64,000 nt of DNA from Dyella choica. Lineage in GTDB: Bacteria > Pseudomonadota > Gammaproteobacteria > Xanthomonadales > Rhodanobacteraceae. Made by a program: the position numbers and the translations under genes. Shown here piece by piece: positions 1-9,309 of this stretch (its first letter is position 1; the number at the start of each line of letters is the position of its first letter). The notes under the pieces were generated by a model. The model was not told the origin of the DNA and did not search any database. It was given only the letters and a program-made list of their open reading frames with translations. Location of the stretch: positions 35,607 to 99,606 of the forward strand of contig NZ_RYYV01000017.1 in NCBI RefSeq assembly GCF_003977665.1, written 5' to 3'.

Positions 1-764
1 CGCTTGCTGTACTCGTCGTGGCGGCGCCACCAGACGTTTGTTTCGTTGCGCCCCTTGGGCGCGCGGTCCAGCCACTGGAACATGCCCCACAAGCCGTCCA
101 GGCCACGCGCGTAGGTGGAATAGCTGTGATAGACAACGCCGTCTTCGAGCACGAACGCGCTCATGCCCGGCCTTTCGCGCACGAAGGCCAGTGCATCGGT
201 TCCGGTCGCGGCTGCGTGTTCGACAACGACCTGCGGAAACTGGGTCGTCGCGTCCATCGCCTGGCCGCCTTGCTCATAGTTGTATTCGTAGGTCCCCTCA
301 CGTTGTTGTTGTTCGGTGATGGAGACGGTGAAATCGAAGTTGAAGTCGCCGCCGTGAGAAGATGCCCATGGAAAGGTCCAGCCCAGGCGCCGCTTGTACG
401 CCTGCAGCTTCGCCAGCGGTGCGCGCGATACCGCCCACAGCATCACGTCGTGGTTGGCCAGATGCTCGGCGAAGCCATTGAAGCCGTCGGCGATCGCCGA
501 GCAGGATGGACAGCCTGCAGCGAAATCCGGTCCGAACATGAAGTGATAGACGAGCAGTTGCGAGCGCCCGCGGAACAGGTCGGCCAGCGAAGCACCGCCT
601 TCGTCGGTATCGAAGCGATAGCCCTTGTTGATCGGCACCCACGGCAGCTCTTGCCGTTGCCGTGCCAGCTCGTCGCTGCGATGAGTAAGCTCCTTTTCCG
701 CCTTGAGCAGCTCGATCCGTGCTGCCAGCCATTGTTCGCGTGTTCCGATCATGTGCGTGGTCAT
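1..764 (-). CDS. DUF899 family thioredoxin-like protein (C-terminus cut by window edge)
   Basis: The reverse strand is open from an ATG at 764 to the window edge, giving at least 254 residues without a stop; the C-terminus lies outside. The product begins MTTHMIGTREQWLAARIELL and contains the DUF899 hallmarks: an ELPWV segment near residues 39-43, VYHFMFGPDF followed by a C85-P-S-C88 motif, the SRAPLAKLQAYK block, and a late HSYSTYARGLD block. DUF899 proteins have a thioredoxin-like fold; their biochemical role is poorly known and I infer none. A second in-frame ATG lies at 752. The gene is divergent from the downstream regulator. Family assignment is confident, function is not. Confidence 0.85.
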   Translation of the reverse strand, partial: MTTHMIGTREQWLAARIELLKAEKELTHRSDELARQRQELPWVPINKGYRFDTDEGGASLADLFRGRSQLLVYHFMFGPDFAAGCPSCSAIADGFNGFAEHLANHDVMLWAVSRAPLAKLQAYKRRLGWTFPWASSHGGDFNFDFTVSITEQQQREGTYEYNYEQGGQAMDATTQFPQVVVEHAAATGTDALAFVRERPGMSAFVLEDGVVYHSYSTYARGLDGLWGMFQWLDRAPKGRNETNVWWRRHDEYSK

Positions 765-886
765 GCTATTTACTCCGCTCGTCGAAGGTTCTGTACCTGC
801 TGCATTCGCCTCGGCCTGGTGGTGCGAGGCCGTGGGATATAGTTAGCGCGAGGCTCCGAACGGGTGGGAGTGACAAATGTGGCGCG

Positions 887-2113
887 ATGGCGATGGATTC
901 ACTGATCACGGCTGCGGCGCGCGCGCTCGCCACGGGTGACCCCCTCGGCGCCCTGAAGCGGGTCGCGCTGCGCGAGGATGCGCCCAGCCTTGCGCTGCGG
1001 GGCATCGCCATGGCGCAGCTCGGCGACTTTGCCCGAGCGAAGTTGCTGTTGCGCAGGGCGGCGCGTGGGTTCGGGTCCAGGGAGGCGGTGGCCCGGGCGA
1101 GGTGCATCGTGGCCGAAGCCGAAATCGCGCTCGTATCACGCGACCTGGGTTGGCCGGTGAAGGCGCTCGAAGCCGCGCGTGCAACGCTCGACTCGCATGG
1201 CGATCGCATCAATGCCGCGCATGCGCGCAATATCGAAGTCCGGCGCCTGCTACTGCTCGGTCGCCTTGACGATGCCGAACGCATGCTTGCCGACCTGGAC
1301 CCAACGCCGTTTCCTCCCGCGTCCAGAGCCGCCCACGAGCTGGTCGTAGCAGGCATAGCGATCCGGCGCTTGCAGACGAAACGTGCGCGGGCCGCGCTTC
1401 AGGTGGCCGGACAGGCTGCACGCGCGGCGCGTATCCCGGCACTGATGGCGGAGGTCGAAAGCGCATCACGCGTGTTGGAGATGCCGGCCGGTCGTGTGAT
1501 CGCACGGGGCGAAGAGCACCTACTGCGGCTGGATGAGGTCGAAACGTTGCTGGCATCGCCCACGTTCGTCGTGGATGCATGCCGTCATGTTGTGCATGGT
1601 GCAGATGCGGTCGTTTCGCTTGCCACACGCCCCATCCTGTTCGCGTTGATGCGCCATCTAGGGGAGGCTTGGCCTGGGGACGTGCCGCGTAGCACGCTCA
1701 TCGCAGATGCCTTTCGTATCAGGCACGCCGATGAGACGCATCGCGCACGATTGCGGGTCGAAGTCGGGCGCCTGCGCGCCATATTGCGGCCGTTGGCGGA
1801 CATAAGCGCGACGGAACTAGGCTTTGCGCTGCTGCCGCACGCCGCATGCGAAGTTGTCGTGCTGGCTCCGCCAGTTGAGGACCGGCATGCCGCAGTACTC
1901 GCCTTGCTCGCCGACGGCGAGTCCTGGTCCAGCTCGGCTTTGTCGATGGCCCTGGGCGCGAGCCCCCGCACGGTCCAGCGAGCGCTCGAATCGCTTGCTG
2001 CGGATGGCAAGGTACAGTCGTTCGGCCGCGGGCCCGCGCGTCGCTGGATGACCCCGCCGGTGCCGGACTTCCCGTCGATATTGTTACTCCCAGGCCCGCT
2101 GCCCATTGACTAG
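887..2113 (+). CDS. Helix-turn-helix regulator-like protein with TPR-like N-terminal region
   Basis: Open frame of 408 residues from ATG 887. The frame stays open further upstream to 719, but that part overlaps the divergent DUF899 gene, so the MAMDSL start is preferred; there is no convincing ribosome-binding site. Residues about 5-200 are Ala/Leu/Arg-rich helices resembling TPR-type repeats. A central block (about 250-330) resembles a winged-helix domain of transcriptional regulators. Near the C-terminus SWSSSALSMALGASPRTVQRAL reads as a helix-turn-helix, followed by a wing-like GKVQSFGRGPARRWM. Only 30 bp separates it from the beta-propeller gene, so the two may be co-transcribed. Target and effector are unknown. 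Confidence 0.6.
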   Translation: MAMDSLITAAARALATGDPLGALKRVALREDAPSLALRGIAMAQLGDFARAKLLLRRAARGFGSREAVARARCIVAEAEIALVSRDLGWPVKALEAARATLDSHGDRINAAHARNIEVRRLLLLGRLDDAERMLADLDPTPFPPASRAAHELVVAGIAIRRLQTKRARAALQVAGQAARAARIPALMAEVESASRVLEMPAGRVIARGEEHLLRLDEVETLLASPTFVVDACRHVVHGADAVVSLATRPILFALMRHLGEAWPGDVPRSTLIADAFRIRHADETHRARLRVEVGRLRAILRPLADISATELGFALLPHAACEVVVLAPPVEDRHAAVLALLADGESWSSSALSMALGASPRTVQRALESLAADGKVQSFGRGPARRWMTPPVPDFPSILLLPGPLPID

Positions 2114-2143
2114 GATGATTCACTCATTGACCAGGATGAAGCC

Positions 2144-2782
2144 ATGAAACGTTCCGCAGCCAAGATTCTCCGCGAGTACGGCCCCTTTCCTGGTATCGAC
2201 AAGGTGGCTGGCGTGACGTATGACGGCCACCAGGTCTGGTTCGCATCCGGCGAAAAACTCAATGCCCTCGATCCGGACAGCGGCAAGCTGTTGCGGTCGG
2301 TCGATGTCGCCGCCCATGCCGGCACGGCCTTCGATGGCCAATACCTGTTCCAGATCGCCGAGGACCGTATCCACAAGATCGATCCGCAGAGCGGCCGCGT
2401 GCTGGCCACCATCCCGGCGCCCGGCGGCGGTGGCGACTCGGGGTTGGCCTGGGCCGAAGGCTCGCTTTGGGTCGGAGAGTACCGGGAACGGAAGATCCAC
2501 CGCATCGATCCTCAAACCGGAGCCATACTCAGCACCATCGAGTTCAACCGCTTCGTCACCGGCGTCAGCTGGGTCGACGGCGAGCTGTGGCATGCCACCT
2601 GGGAAGGTGACGACAGCGATGTGCGCCGCGTCGATCCGCAGACGGGAGAAGTGCTGGAGCGGCTCGAAATGCCGGCCGGCATGGGCGTGTCAGGCTTGGA
2701 ATCCGATGGCGGCGAGCGGTTTTTCTGCGGCGGCGGCAACACCGGCAAGCTGCGGGCGATCTTGCGGCCCAAGCACGAGTAG
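2144..2782 (+). CDS. Small beta-propeller protein (glutamine cyclotransferase / SMP-30-like repeats)
   Basis: 212-residue protein without a signal peptide. It consists of about five similar blades, each with a core like 'G-x-LW-x-(A/G)' followed by 'I-x-x-I-DPQ-T/S-G-x-(V/I)-L': DPDSGKLL, DPQSGRVL, DPQTGAIL and DPQTGEVL recur about every 45 residues. This spacing is typical of beta-propeller proteins annotated as glutaminyl-peptide cyclotransferase-like or Vgb-like. I see no diagnostic catalytic residues and no export signal, so an enzymatic role is not supported. It follows the helix-turn-helix gene with a short gap. Confidence 0.65.
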   Translation: MKRSAAKILREYGPFPGIDKVAGVTYDGHQVWFASGEKLNALDPDSGKLLRSVDVAAHAGTAFDGQYLFQIAEDRIHKIDPQSGRVLATIPAPGGGGDSGLAWAEGSLWVGEYRERKIHRIDPQTGAILSTIEFNRFVTGVSWVDGELWHATWEGDDSDVRRVDPQTGEVLERLEMPAGMGVSGLESDGGERFFCGGGNTGKLRAILRPKHE

Positions 2783-2810
2783 TCGAATACCGGCTGGCGT
2801 ACTCGCCATT

Positions 2811-2896
2811 GCCGTCATTCCCCGCGAAGGCGGGAGTCCATTTTCAAGGATGCGTCATCCTCACTGCCGTCATTCCCGCTTGCGCGGGAACGATGG
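2811..2896. repeat. Two copies of a GCCGTCATTCCCGC-type palindromic repeat
   Basis: Between 2783 and 3100 there is no gene. Two units beginning GCCGTCATTCC lie at 2811-2845 and 2866-2896; each carries a short CCCGC...GCGGG inverted repeat. A related pair in inverted orientation is at 26419-26530. These resemble dispersed REP-type intergenic repeats of proteobacteria. The rest of the gap (2900-3100) shows nothing recognisable. Confidence 0.6.
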
Positions 2897-3100
2897 CTCC
2901 AGTGCTATTGCACTGTCATGCTCTTACCGGATCGTGCCAGAATCGTGTCCGCGAGCTGCCATATCCAAGCGGCAGCCTGGGCATGGGGAATCTCGTGCCG
3001 ACGCAAGTCTTATGCCTTCTGCATAAGGCTCCCCTTACGATGAAGAGCGCCTGGCCGGCAAGCGGCCGGGTCAACTAACGGATTGAACACAGGGCGCATT

Positions 3101-6100
3101 ATGGATTTGCTGCGGTTTCTGCTTCTGATTCCAGTACGGCTGCTGGGCGCTGTCTTGATGGCGCTGGGGTGGCTGCTCGGCCCGCTGGTCGGCCAGGTGA
3201 ACTGGTCGGCGCCGGCCTGGATGGACACCGTACGCAGGCGCCCCCTGCATTCGCTGGGCGTTTTTGCCGCGGTTGCGCTGGTCGCTGGCGGCGGCTGGTT
3301 CGGCTGGCACTGGTACAAGAATCGGCCGCGTCCGAAGGAACCGGAGCGCATCACCTGGACGGTTCATGCACCGAACATCACCGACTACAGCCGGATGGAG
3401 ATCCATCCGCTGGACATCGATTTCTCCGCTTCCGCCGCACCCATCGAGCTGGTCGGCAATCCGGTCCCCGCCGGCATCGCCATGCAGCCGGAAGTGAATG
3501 GCCGATGGAGCTGGATTGGCGACAAGACGCTGCGCTTCACGCCGGCTGCGGACTGGCCGGTGGGGCAGCATTACACCGTGCGCTTCGACATCCCCAAAGT
3601 GTTTGCCCATCACGTGCTGATGGCCGACGATCATTTTGAATTCGAGACAAAACCGTTCAAAGTCACGCTGGGGAAAGGCGAGTTCTATCAGGATCCGCAG
3701 GATCCCGCGGCCAAGAAAACCATCATCCGGGTTGATTTCAATTACCCGGTCGACACCGCCCAATTTGAAAAGCGTATTGCGCTGAGTTTGCAAGGTCGTG
3801 GCGATCTCAAGGCGACGCCGCTGAAATTCAGTGTGACCTACGACGCGACCAAACTCAGTGCCTGGATTCATTCACAACCATTGGATCTGCCGCGCGATGA
3901 TGGCGCGGTATTGTTGACGCTCGACAGCGGCGCACGCAGCTCACGCGGCGGCTATCCTTCCGACGACAAGCTCAATACCAGTGTGCGCGTGCCGGGCCTG
4001 TACAGCCTTACCGTGGACGACATCAGTCCCACCCTGGTCGATAACGACAAGTACGAACCCGAGCAGGTGATGGTGATCAACGTCAGCGGTGCCGTGCGTG
4101 ATAGCCAGCTGACCAAGCTGGTGCATGCCTGGGTGCTGCCGGACAACAAGCCGCGTGCCGCCAAACAAGACGGCGACGAAGACAGCCAGGACGAAGACAA
4201 TCCCGCACAAGGCACCTATCCGTGGAGCGTCGAGCAAGTCGGTGAAGACGTTCTGCGCCAGTCCAAACCTTTGGCGCTGGAAGTGGTGCCGACGGAAAAC
4301 GACTATCAAGAACTGCAAAGCTTCAAATTTCATGCGGACCCGGGCCAGCACGTATACGTGCGCGTCGAGACCGGCCTGAAGTCATTCGGCGGCTATGTAC
4401 TGGGCAAGCCGGCCACAGCGGTGGTCACCGTGCCCGACTATCCGAAGTTGTTGCGCTTCATGGGCGACGGTTCGCTGCTTTCGCTCAGCGGCAGCAAGCG
4501 CGTTTCCGTGGTATCGCGCAACTTGGTGGGCATGCGATTGCAAGTCGGTCGCGTGCTGCCGGACCAGTTGCAGCATCTGGTCAGCCTCAATCAAGGCGAC
4601 TACAAGCATCCGCAATTGCCCTACAGCTTCACGGAAGACCACATTGTCGATCGCTTTGAGCTAACGCGCGCCTTCCCCACCAACGATCCCCTGCACGCGC
4701 ACTACGAAGGGGTGGATTTGGGGCAATACCTGCAATCGGGCAAACGCGGCGTCTTCCTGCTGCACCTGTCCGACTTCGATCCGGCCCAGGCCAAGAAGCA
4801 GGCCGAGCAGGCCGCCAAGGCCAAGGCGCGCGCGAAGCAGGGCATTGCACCGCCGCCCGCGGGAGCACAACCGGACGCCGACGCCGACGTCAGCACCACG
4901 CCTTCCAGCGATGCGTCAGTCAATGCTGATTCGAGCGCGACGGAGGAAGGGGGGAATGGCGAAAGCGAAGACTCCTCCAGCCCCACCCAGGATTATCGCC
5001 TGATCGTCGTCACCGACCTCGGCATGCTGGTGAAGCGTTCGCTGGACGGCAGCCAGGACGTGTTCGTGCAATCGATCCACAGCGGTCAGCCGGTAGCAGG
5101 CGCCACGGTGTCGGTGTTGGCGGTCAACGGTCAAACACTGTTTACGCAAGACACTAGCGCCGAGGGCGTTGTGCACTTCCCGACCTTCAAGGGTCTGGAG
5201 CGTGAAAAAAGTCCCGCCATGTTTGTAGTGAAGAAGGGCGAAGACCTGTCGTTCCTGCCGATTGGCGGCAGCGACCGGCAACTGGACTATTCGCGCTTCG
5301 ACATCGGCGGCGAAGCCAGCGCCGTCAATCCCGGCACGCTGTCCGCCTATCTGTTCTCCGATCGGGGCATTTACCGTCCTGGCGACGACATCCATATCGG
5401 CCTGATCGTCAGGGCCGCCAGTTGGATACGCAATGTCGCGGGCATTCCGCTACAGGCTGAAGTGGTCGATCCGCGCGGTGTCACGGTGAAGCAGATGCCG
5501 CTGCAAATGGACGATTCGGGCTTCGGCGAACTGGCTTATACGCCGGGGGAGACCGCGCCGACCGGTACCTGGACGGTGAACCTGTACATCGTGCGCGATG
5601 GCAAGGCCGACACGCAGATCGGCAGCACCACCGTGCAAGTGAAGGAATTCCAGCCCGACCGCATGAAGGTCACCGCCAAGCTGTCCAGCCAGGTCGTGGA
5701 GGGCTGGGTGAAGCCCGACGGCCTGAAGGCGCTGGTCGATGCGCAGAACCTGTTCGGTACGCCGGCGGCAGATCGCCGCGTGGAAGCCTCGCTCACGCTG
5801 CGTCCTGCAGGGTCATCGTTCCGCAGCTGGCCCGACTACCACTTCTACGATCTCCACTATGCCAAGCAAGGTTTTGAGGAAAACCTGCAGGACGGCCAGA
5901 CAGACGACAAAGGCCATGCCGAGTTCGACCTGGATCTGAACAAGTACGCCAATGCGACCTATCAGCTGTACTTCGTGGCCAAAGTGCACGAACCCGAAGG
6001 TGGACGCAATGTTGCTGCCGCGACGCAATCGCTGGTTTCGAGCAATGATTGGCTGGTCGGGTATCGAAGCGCCGACAGCCTGAGCTACATCAGTCGCAAC

Positions 6101-9100
6101 GCGGTGCGCAAAGTGCATCTGGTGGCGATCGACCCGCAAGCGAAGTCGATCAAACTGGATGGCCTCAAGGCCGAGTTGATCGAACGGCGCTATGTGTCCG
6201 TGCTGACCAAGCAAGGCTCGGGCGTCTACCGATACCAATCCAAGCTCAAGGAAATATCGGTCCACGCGCAGGCGCTGAATATTCCGGCCGGTGGTGTCGA
6301 TGTCGCGCTGGATACCGACAAGCCTGGCGACTACGACTTGGTCATCCGGCGCAGCGGCGATGGCGTGGAAGTGAACCGGGTGAGCTATTCCGTGTCCGGC
6401 GATGCCAACCTGTCGCGCTCGCTGGATCGCAACGCCGAGCTCCAGCTCACCCTGGACAAGGCCGACTACAAACCCGGCGATACCGTCGACATTTCCATTC
6501 GTGCGCCTTATGTGGGCAGTGGCCTGATCACCATCGAGCGCGACAAGGTGTACGCGCATGCGTGGTTCCATGCCGATACCACCAGTTCAGTGCAACGGAT
6601 CACGTTGCCGAAGGATTTCGAAGGCAACGGCTACATCAACGTGCAGTTCATCCGCGACCCCTCGTCGGACGAAATCTTCATGAGTCCGCTGAGCTATGGG
6701 GTGGTGCCGTTCTCGGTGGACCTGGACGCGCGCCGAGATGCGCTCAAGGTCGATTCGCCCGACCTGGTGAAGCCGGGTGAAACGGTCACCTTCAAGCTGC
6801 ATGCGGAGCATCCGGCCAAGGCCGTGGTGTTCGCGGTGGACGAAGGCATTCTGCAGGTCGCGCGCTATAAGCTCGGCGATCCGCTGAAGTACTTCTTCCG
6901 CAAGAGGATGCTCGAAGTACAGACTTCGCAGATCCTCGATCTGATCCTGCCGGACTTTGAAAAGCTGATGGCCCTGTCCGCCGCGCCGGGCGGCGATGCC
7001 GATGCGGCGATCGGCCGCCAGCTCAACCCGTTCAAGCGCAAGCGCGACAAGCCGGTGGTGTTCTGGTCGGGTATCGTCGATGTGGATGGCGACAAGGACT
7101 TCACCTATACCGTGCCCGATTACTTCAACGGCAAGCTGCGCGTGATGGCGGTGGCGGTATCGCCGGATCGCATTGGCACTTATGAAGGCGCAACGACGGT
7201 GCGTGGCGACTTCGTGCTCTCGCCGAATGTGCCGACCACGCTTGCGCCGGGCGATGAAGTAGAGGTGAGCGTGGGTGTTGCCAACAACCTTACCGGCCTC
7301 GGCGGCAAGCAGGTACCGGTGGCGGTGAGACTTCAGACCGGCGCGCAATTGCAGGTGGTGGGCGTGGCGACGCAGAACATCAGCCTGGCGGAAATGCGCG
7401 AGGGTGTGGTGAAGTTCCGCGTCAAGGCCACCGACAAGCTTGGCTCCGGACATCTGGCGTTCACCGCGGCCTATGCCGGGAAATCCGCACATCAAGGCGT
7501 TGACGTATCGATACGCCCGGCTGCGGCCTATCGTACCCAGGTTGATGTTGGCCAGGTATTCAGCCAAAGCCAGGCGGATTTGACGCCCGTGCGGCAGATG
7601 TTCGACGCCTATGCTGCACGCGACGCAGCCATCTCGCCGCTGCCGATAGTGCTGGCGCAAGGTGTTACCAGCTATCTGGTCAACTACCAGCATTATTGCA
7701 GCGAGCAGGTGGTGAGCATGGCGATGCCGCGCCTGATTGTGAGCAAATGGCCGCAAGTGCCGGTGTTCGCGCGTGCCCTGCAGCCGGCCTTCGGCGGCGA
7801 AGAGGCGAAGGAGATCAGCAATCAGCAAGCGTTGGCCAAGCTGGTGGATGTGCTGCATGCGCGCCAGAACAGCGAAGGCGGCTTTGGCCTGTGGTCGGCG
7901 ACACCCGACTCCGAACCTTTCGTTTCGGCTTATGCGATGAACTTGCTGCTCGAAGCACGCGATCGCGGTGCTTCGGTGCCGCAAGACATGATCGACGCCG
8001 GCAACAAGTACCTGCAGCAGCTTGCCGCCAACGATGGCATGGATTCTATGGACAAGTTGCGCCAACGTGCCTATGCAGCCTACCTGCTGACTCGCCAAGG
8101 CAACGTCACCACCAATGCGTTGGCAGCCATCCAGAAGCGTTTGCAAGAGGCCTATCCCAAGGAATGGAAGAGTGACCTGGCCGCGGCATGGCTGGCCGCG
8201 TCGTACAAGTTGCTCAAGCAGGAGGACGAGGCCAATCGCCTAATGGCCGGACCGGAGCAGGTATTGAAGCGTCCCAAGGACGATGTCACCTATGACTACA
8301 CTTACTACTACGACCCACTGGTACGCGATGCGAGCGTGCTGTACCTGCTCGCCAAGCATTTTCCCGAGCGTGCGAAAGCCTTGCCGGCGCGCGTGTTCGA
8401 GAACATAGCCTGGCCATTGGCGCACGACCGCTACAACACGCTTTCTTCGGCCATGACAGTGCTGGCCTTGGACAGCTATGCCAGCCAGACGGGCAAGGAG
8501 CTGGACAAGCTGGGCATCCAGGAGGTGCATGCCGACGGTAGCGTGAAATCCATCGCCAGCCTCCAGGGCGATTTGCTGCAGGCGGGGAGCTGGGATGCGG
8601 CTGCCACCAAGCTGCGCTTCCTCAATCAAAGCAGCCTGCCGGCTTGGCGTGTTGCCAGCCAAAGCGGCTACGATCGCGTACAGCCGGACAAAGCGATCGC
8701 CAACGGTATCGAGATCCTGCGCGACTACACCGATAAGCAAGGCAAGCGTCTGGACACGGCAACCTTGGGCGAAGAGATCGACGTGCACGTGAAGATACGT
8801 GCGATCGGTCATGACGCCGTCGGCGACGTCGCCATCGTGGACTTGCTGCCCGGCGGCTTCGAGCCGGTCATCGAACCCCCTCCGGCCGTGGACGGGGCTA
8901 CCGGAAGCGACGGCAACGCGGACAGCAATACCAGCGCGCCGCAGGCGTGGCGCTCGCCGATCGGATTGGACTCCTCGACCTGGCGGCCCGAGTATGCGGA
9001 TATTCGCGAGGATCGCGTGGTGATTTATGGCCAAGCGACGCCGGACGTTCGCGAGTTCGTGTACCGCATCCGTGCGACGAACGCGGGTACCTTCGCAGTG

Positions 9101-9190
9101 CCGCCTGCCTATGCCGAGTCAATGTATGAGCGTACGTTACAGGCGCGTTCGGCCGGTGGGGCGTCGTTGAAAGTGGTGGACAAGCCTTGA
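3101..9190 (+). CDS. Bacterial alpha-2-macroglobulin (thioester-containing, membrane-anchored)
   Basis: 2029-residue giant protein. ATG 3101 is chosen because AGGG lies about 6 nt upstream; a TTG at 3083 is in frame. Two hydrophobic segments (residues about 4-30 and 48-65) should anchor it in the inner membrane with the bulk in the periplasm, unlike the lipoprotein anchor of E. coli YfhM. The thioester motif C-S-E-Q starts at residue 1533 (codon at 7697), in the context NYQHYCSEQV, followed by the helical thioester domain. An unusual low-complexity Ala/Lys then Ser/Asp/Glu-rich insert lies near residues 565-630. Family role: a periplasmic bait-and-trap inhibitor of foreign proteases. It is followed by pbpC, its usual partner for sensing and repairing envelope damage. 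Confidence 0.92.
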   Translation: MDLLRFLLLIPVRLLGAVLMALGWLLGPLVGQVNWSAPAWMDTVRRRPLHSLGVFAAVALVAGGGWFGWHWYKNRPRPKEPERITWTVHAPNITDYSRMEIHPLDIDFSASAAPIELVGNPVPAGIAMQPEVNGRWSWIGDKTLRFTPAADWPVGQHYTVRFDIPKVFAHHVLMADDHFEFETKPFKVTLGKGEFYQDPQDPAAKKTIIRVDFNYPVDTAQFEKRIALSLQGRGDLKATPLKFSVTYDATKLSAWIHSQPLDLPRDDGAVLLTLDSGARSSRGGYPSDDKLNTSVRVPGLYSLTVDDISPTLVDNDKYEPEQVMVINVSGAVRDSQLTKLVHAWVLPDNKPRAAKQDGDEDSQDEDNPAQGTYPWSVEQVGEDVLRQSKPLALEVVPTENDYQELQSFKFHADPGQHVYVRVETGLKSFGGYVLGKPATAVVTVPDYPKLLRFMGDGSLLSLSGSKRVSVVSRNLVGMRLQVGRVLPDQLQHLVSLNQGDYKHPQLPYSFTEDHIVDRFELTRAFPTNDPLHAHYEGVDLGQYLQSGKRGVFLLHLSDFDPAQAKKQAEQAAKAKARAKQGIAPPPAGAQPDADADVSTTPSSDASVNADSSATEEGGNGESEDSSSPTQDYRLIVVTDLGMLVKRSLDGSQDVFVQSIHSGQPVAGATVSVLAVNGQTLFTQDTSAEGVVHFPTFKGLEREKSPAMFVVKKGEDLSFLPIGGSDRQLDYSRFDIGGEASAVNPGTLSAYLFSDRGIYRPGDDIHIGLIVRAASWIRNVAGIPLQAEVVDPRGVTVKQMPLQMDDSGFGELAYTPGETAPTGTWTVNLYIVRDGKADTQIGSTTVQVKEFQPDRMKVTAKLSSQVVEGWVKPDGLKALVDAQNLFGTPAADRRVEASLTLRPAGSSFRSWPDYHFYDLHYAKQGFEENLQDGQTDDKGHAEFDLDLNKYANATYQLYFVAKVHEPEGGRNVAAATQSLVSSNDWLVGYRSADSLSYISRNAVRKVHLVAIDPQAKSIKLDGLKAELIERRYVSVLTKQGSGVYRYQSKLKEISVHAQALNIPAGGVDVALDTDKPGDYDLVIRRSGDGVEVNRVSYSVSGDANLSRSLDRNAELQLTLDKADYKPGDTVDISIRAPYVGSGLITIERDKVYAHAWFHADTTSSVQRITLPKDFEGNGYINVQFIRDPSSDEIFMSPLSYGVVPFSVDLDARRDALKVDSPDLVKPGETVTFKLHAEHPAKAVVFAVDEGILQVARYKLGDPLKYFFRKRMLEVQTSQILDLILPDFEKLMALSAAPGGDADAAIGRQLNPFKRKRDKPVVFWSGIVDVDGDKDFTYTVPDYFNGKLRVMAVAVSPDRIGTYEGATTVRGDFVLSPNVPTTLAPGDEVEVSVGVANNLTGLGGKQVPVAVRLQTGAQLQVVGVATQNISLAEMREGVVKFRVKATDKLGSGHLAFTAAYAGKSAHQGVDVSIRPAAAYRTQVDVGQVFSQSQADLTPVRQMFDAYAARDAAISPLPIVLAQGVTSYLVNYQHYCSEQVVSMAMPRLIVSKWPQVPVFARALQPAFGGEEAKEISNQQALAKLVDVLHARQNSEGGFGLWSATPDSEPFVSAYAMNLLLEARDRGASVPQDMIDAGNKYLQQLAANDGMDSMDKLRQRAYAAYLLTRQGNVTTNALAAIQKRLQEAYPKEWKSDLAAAWLAASYKLLKQEDEANRLMAGPEQVLKRPKDDVTYDYTYYYDPLVRDASVLYLLAKHFPERAKALPARVFENIAWPLAHDRYNTLSSAMTVLALDSYASQTGKELDKLGIQEVHADGSVKSIASLQGDLLQAGSWDAAATKLRFLNQSSLPAWRVASQSGYDRVQPDKAIANGIEILRDYTDKQGKRLDTATLGEEIDVHVKIRAIGHDAVGDVAIVDLLPGGFEPVIEPPPAVDGATGSDGNADSNTSAPQAWRSPIGLDSSTWRPEYADIREDRVVIYGQATPDVREFVYRIRATNAGTFAVPPAYAESMYERTLQARSAGGASLKVVDKP

Positions 9191-9210
9191 GCGTGCCGAA
9201 TGACAGAAGG

Positions 9211-9277
9211 GGGGTGTAAGCCCCAACATCGCGATGTGCGTGCATGGCAAGGCTGGGGTTTACACCCCAGCCTACGC
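9211..9277. repeat. REP-like palindrome (GTAGG/CCTAC family), variant copy
   Basis: The A2M-pbpC gap holds a pair of complementary GGGGT...ACCCC blocks: GGTGTAAGCCCC on the left and GGCTGGGGTTTACACCCCAG on the right, ending in CCTACGC. It belongs to the same dispersed family as the copies at 11709, 22141, 32029 and elsewhere. Confidence 0.6.
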
Positions 9278-9309
9278 ATCTGAGGCAGGTGTTGGCTGTT
9301 TTGGTACCC

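Noticed and set aside
6587..8146. 519-codon antisense frame inside the alpha-2-macroglobulin gene
   Set aside because: Shadow of a strongly biased GC-rich gene; no motif or start signal.
9244..9309. Upstream extension of pbpC by 22 codons
   Set aside because: It would start inside a REP-like palindrome and adds no signal-peptide or domain sequence.
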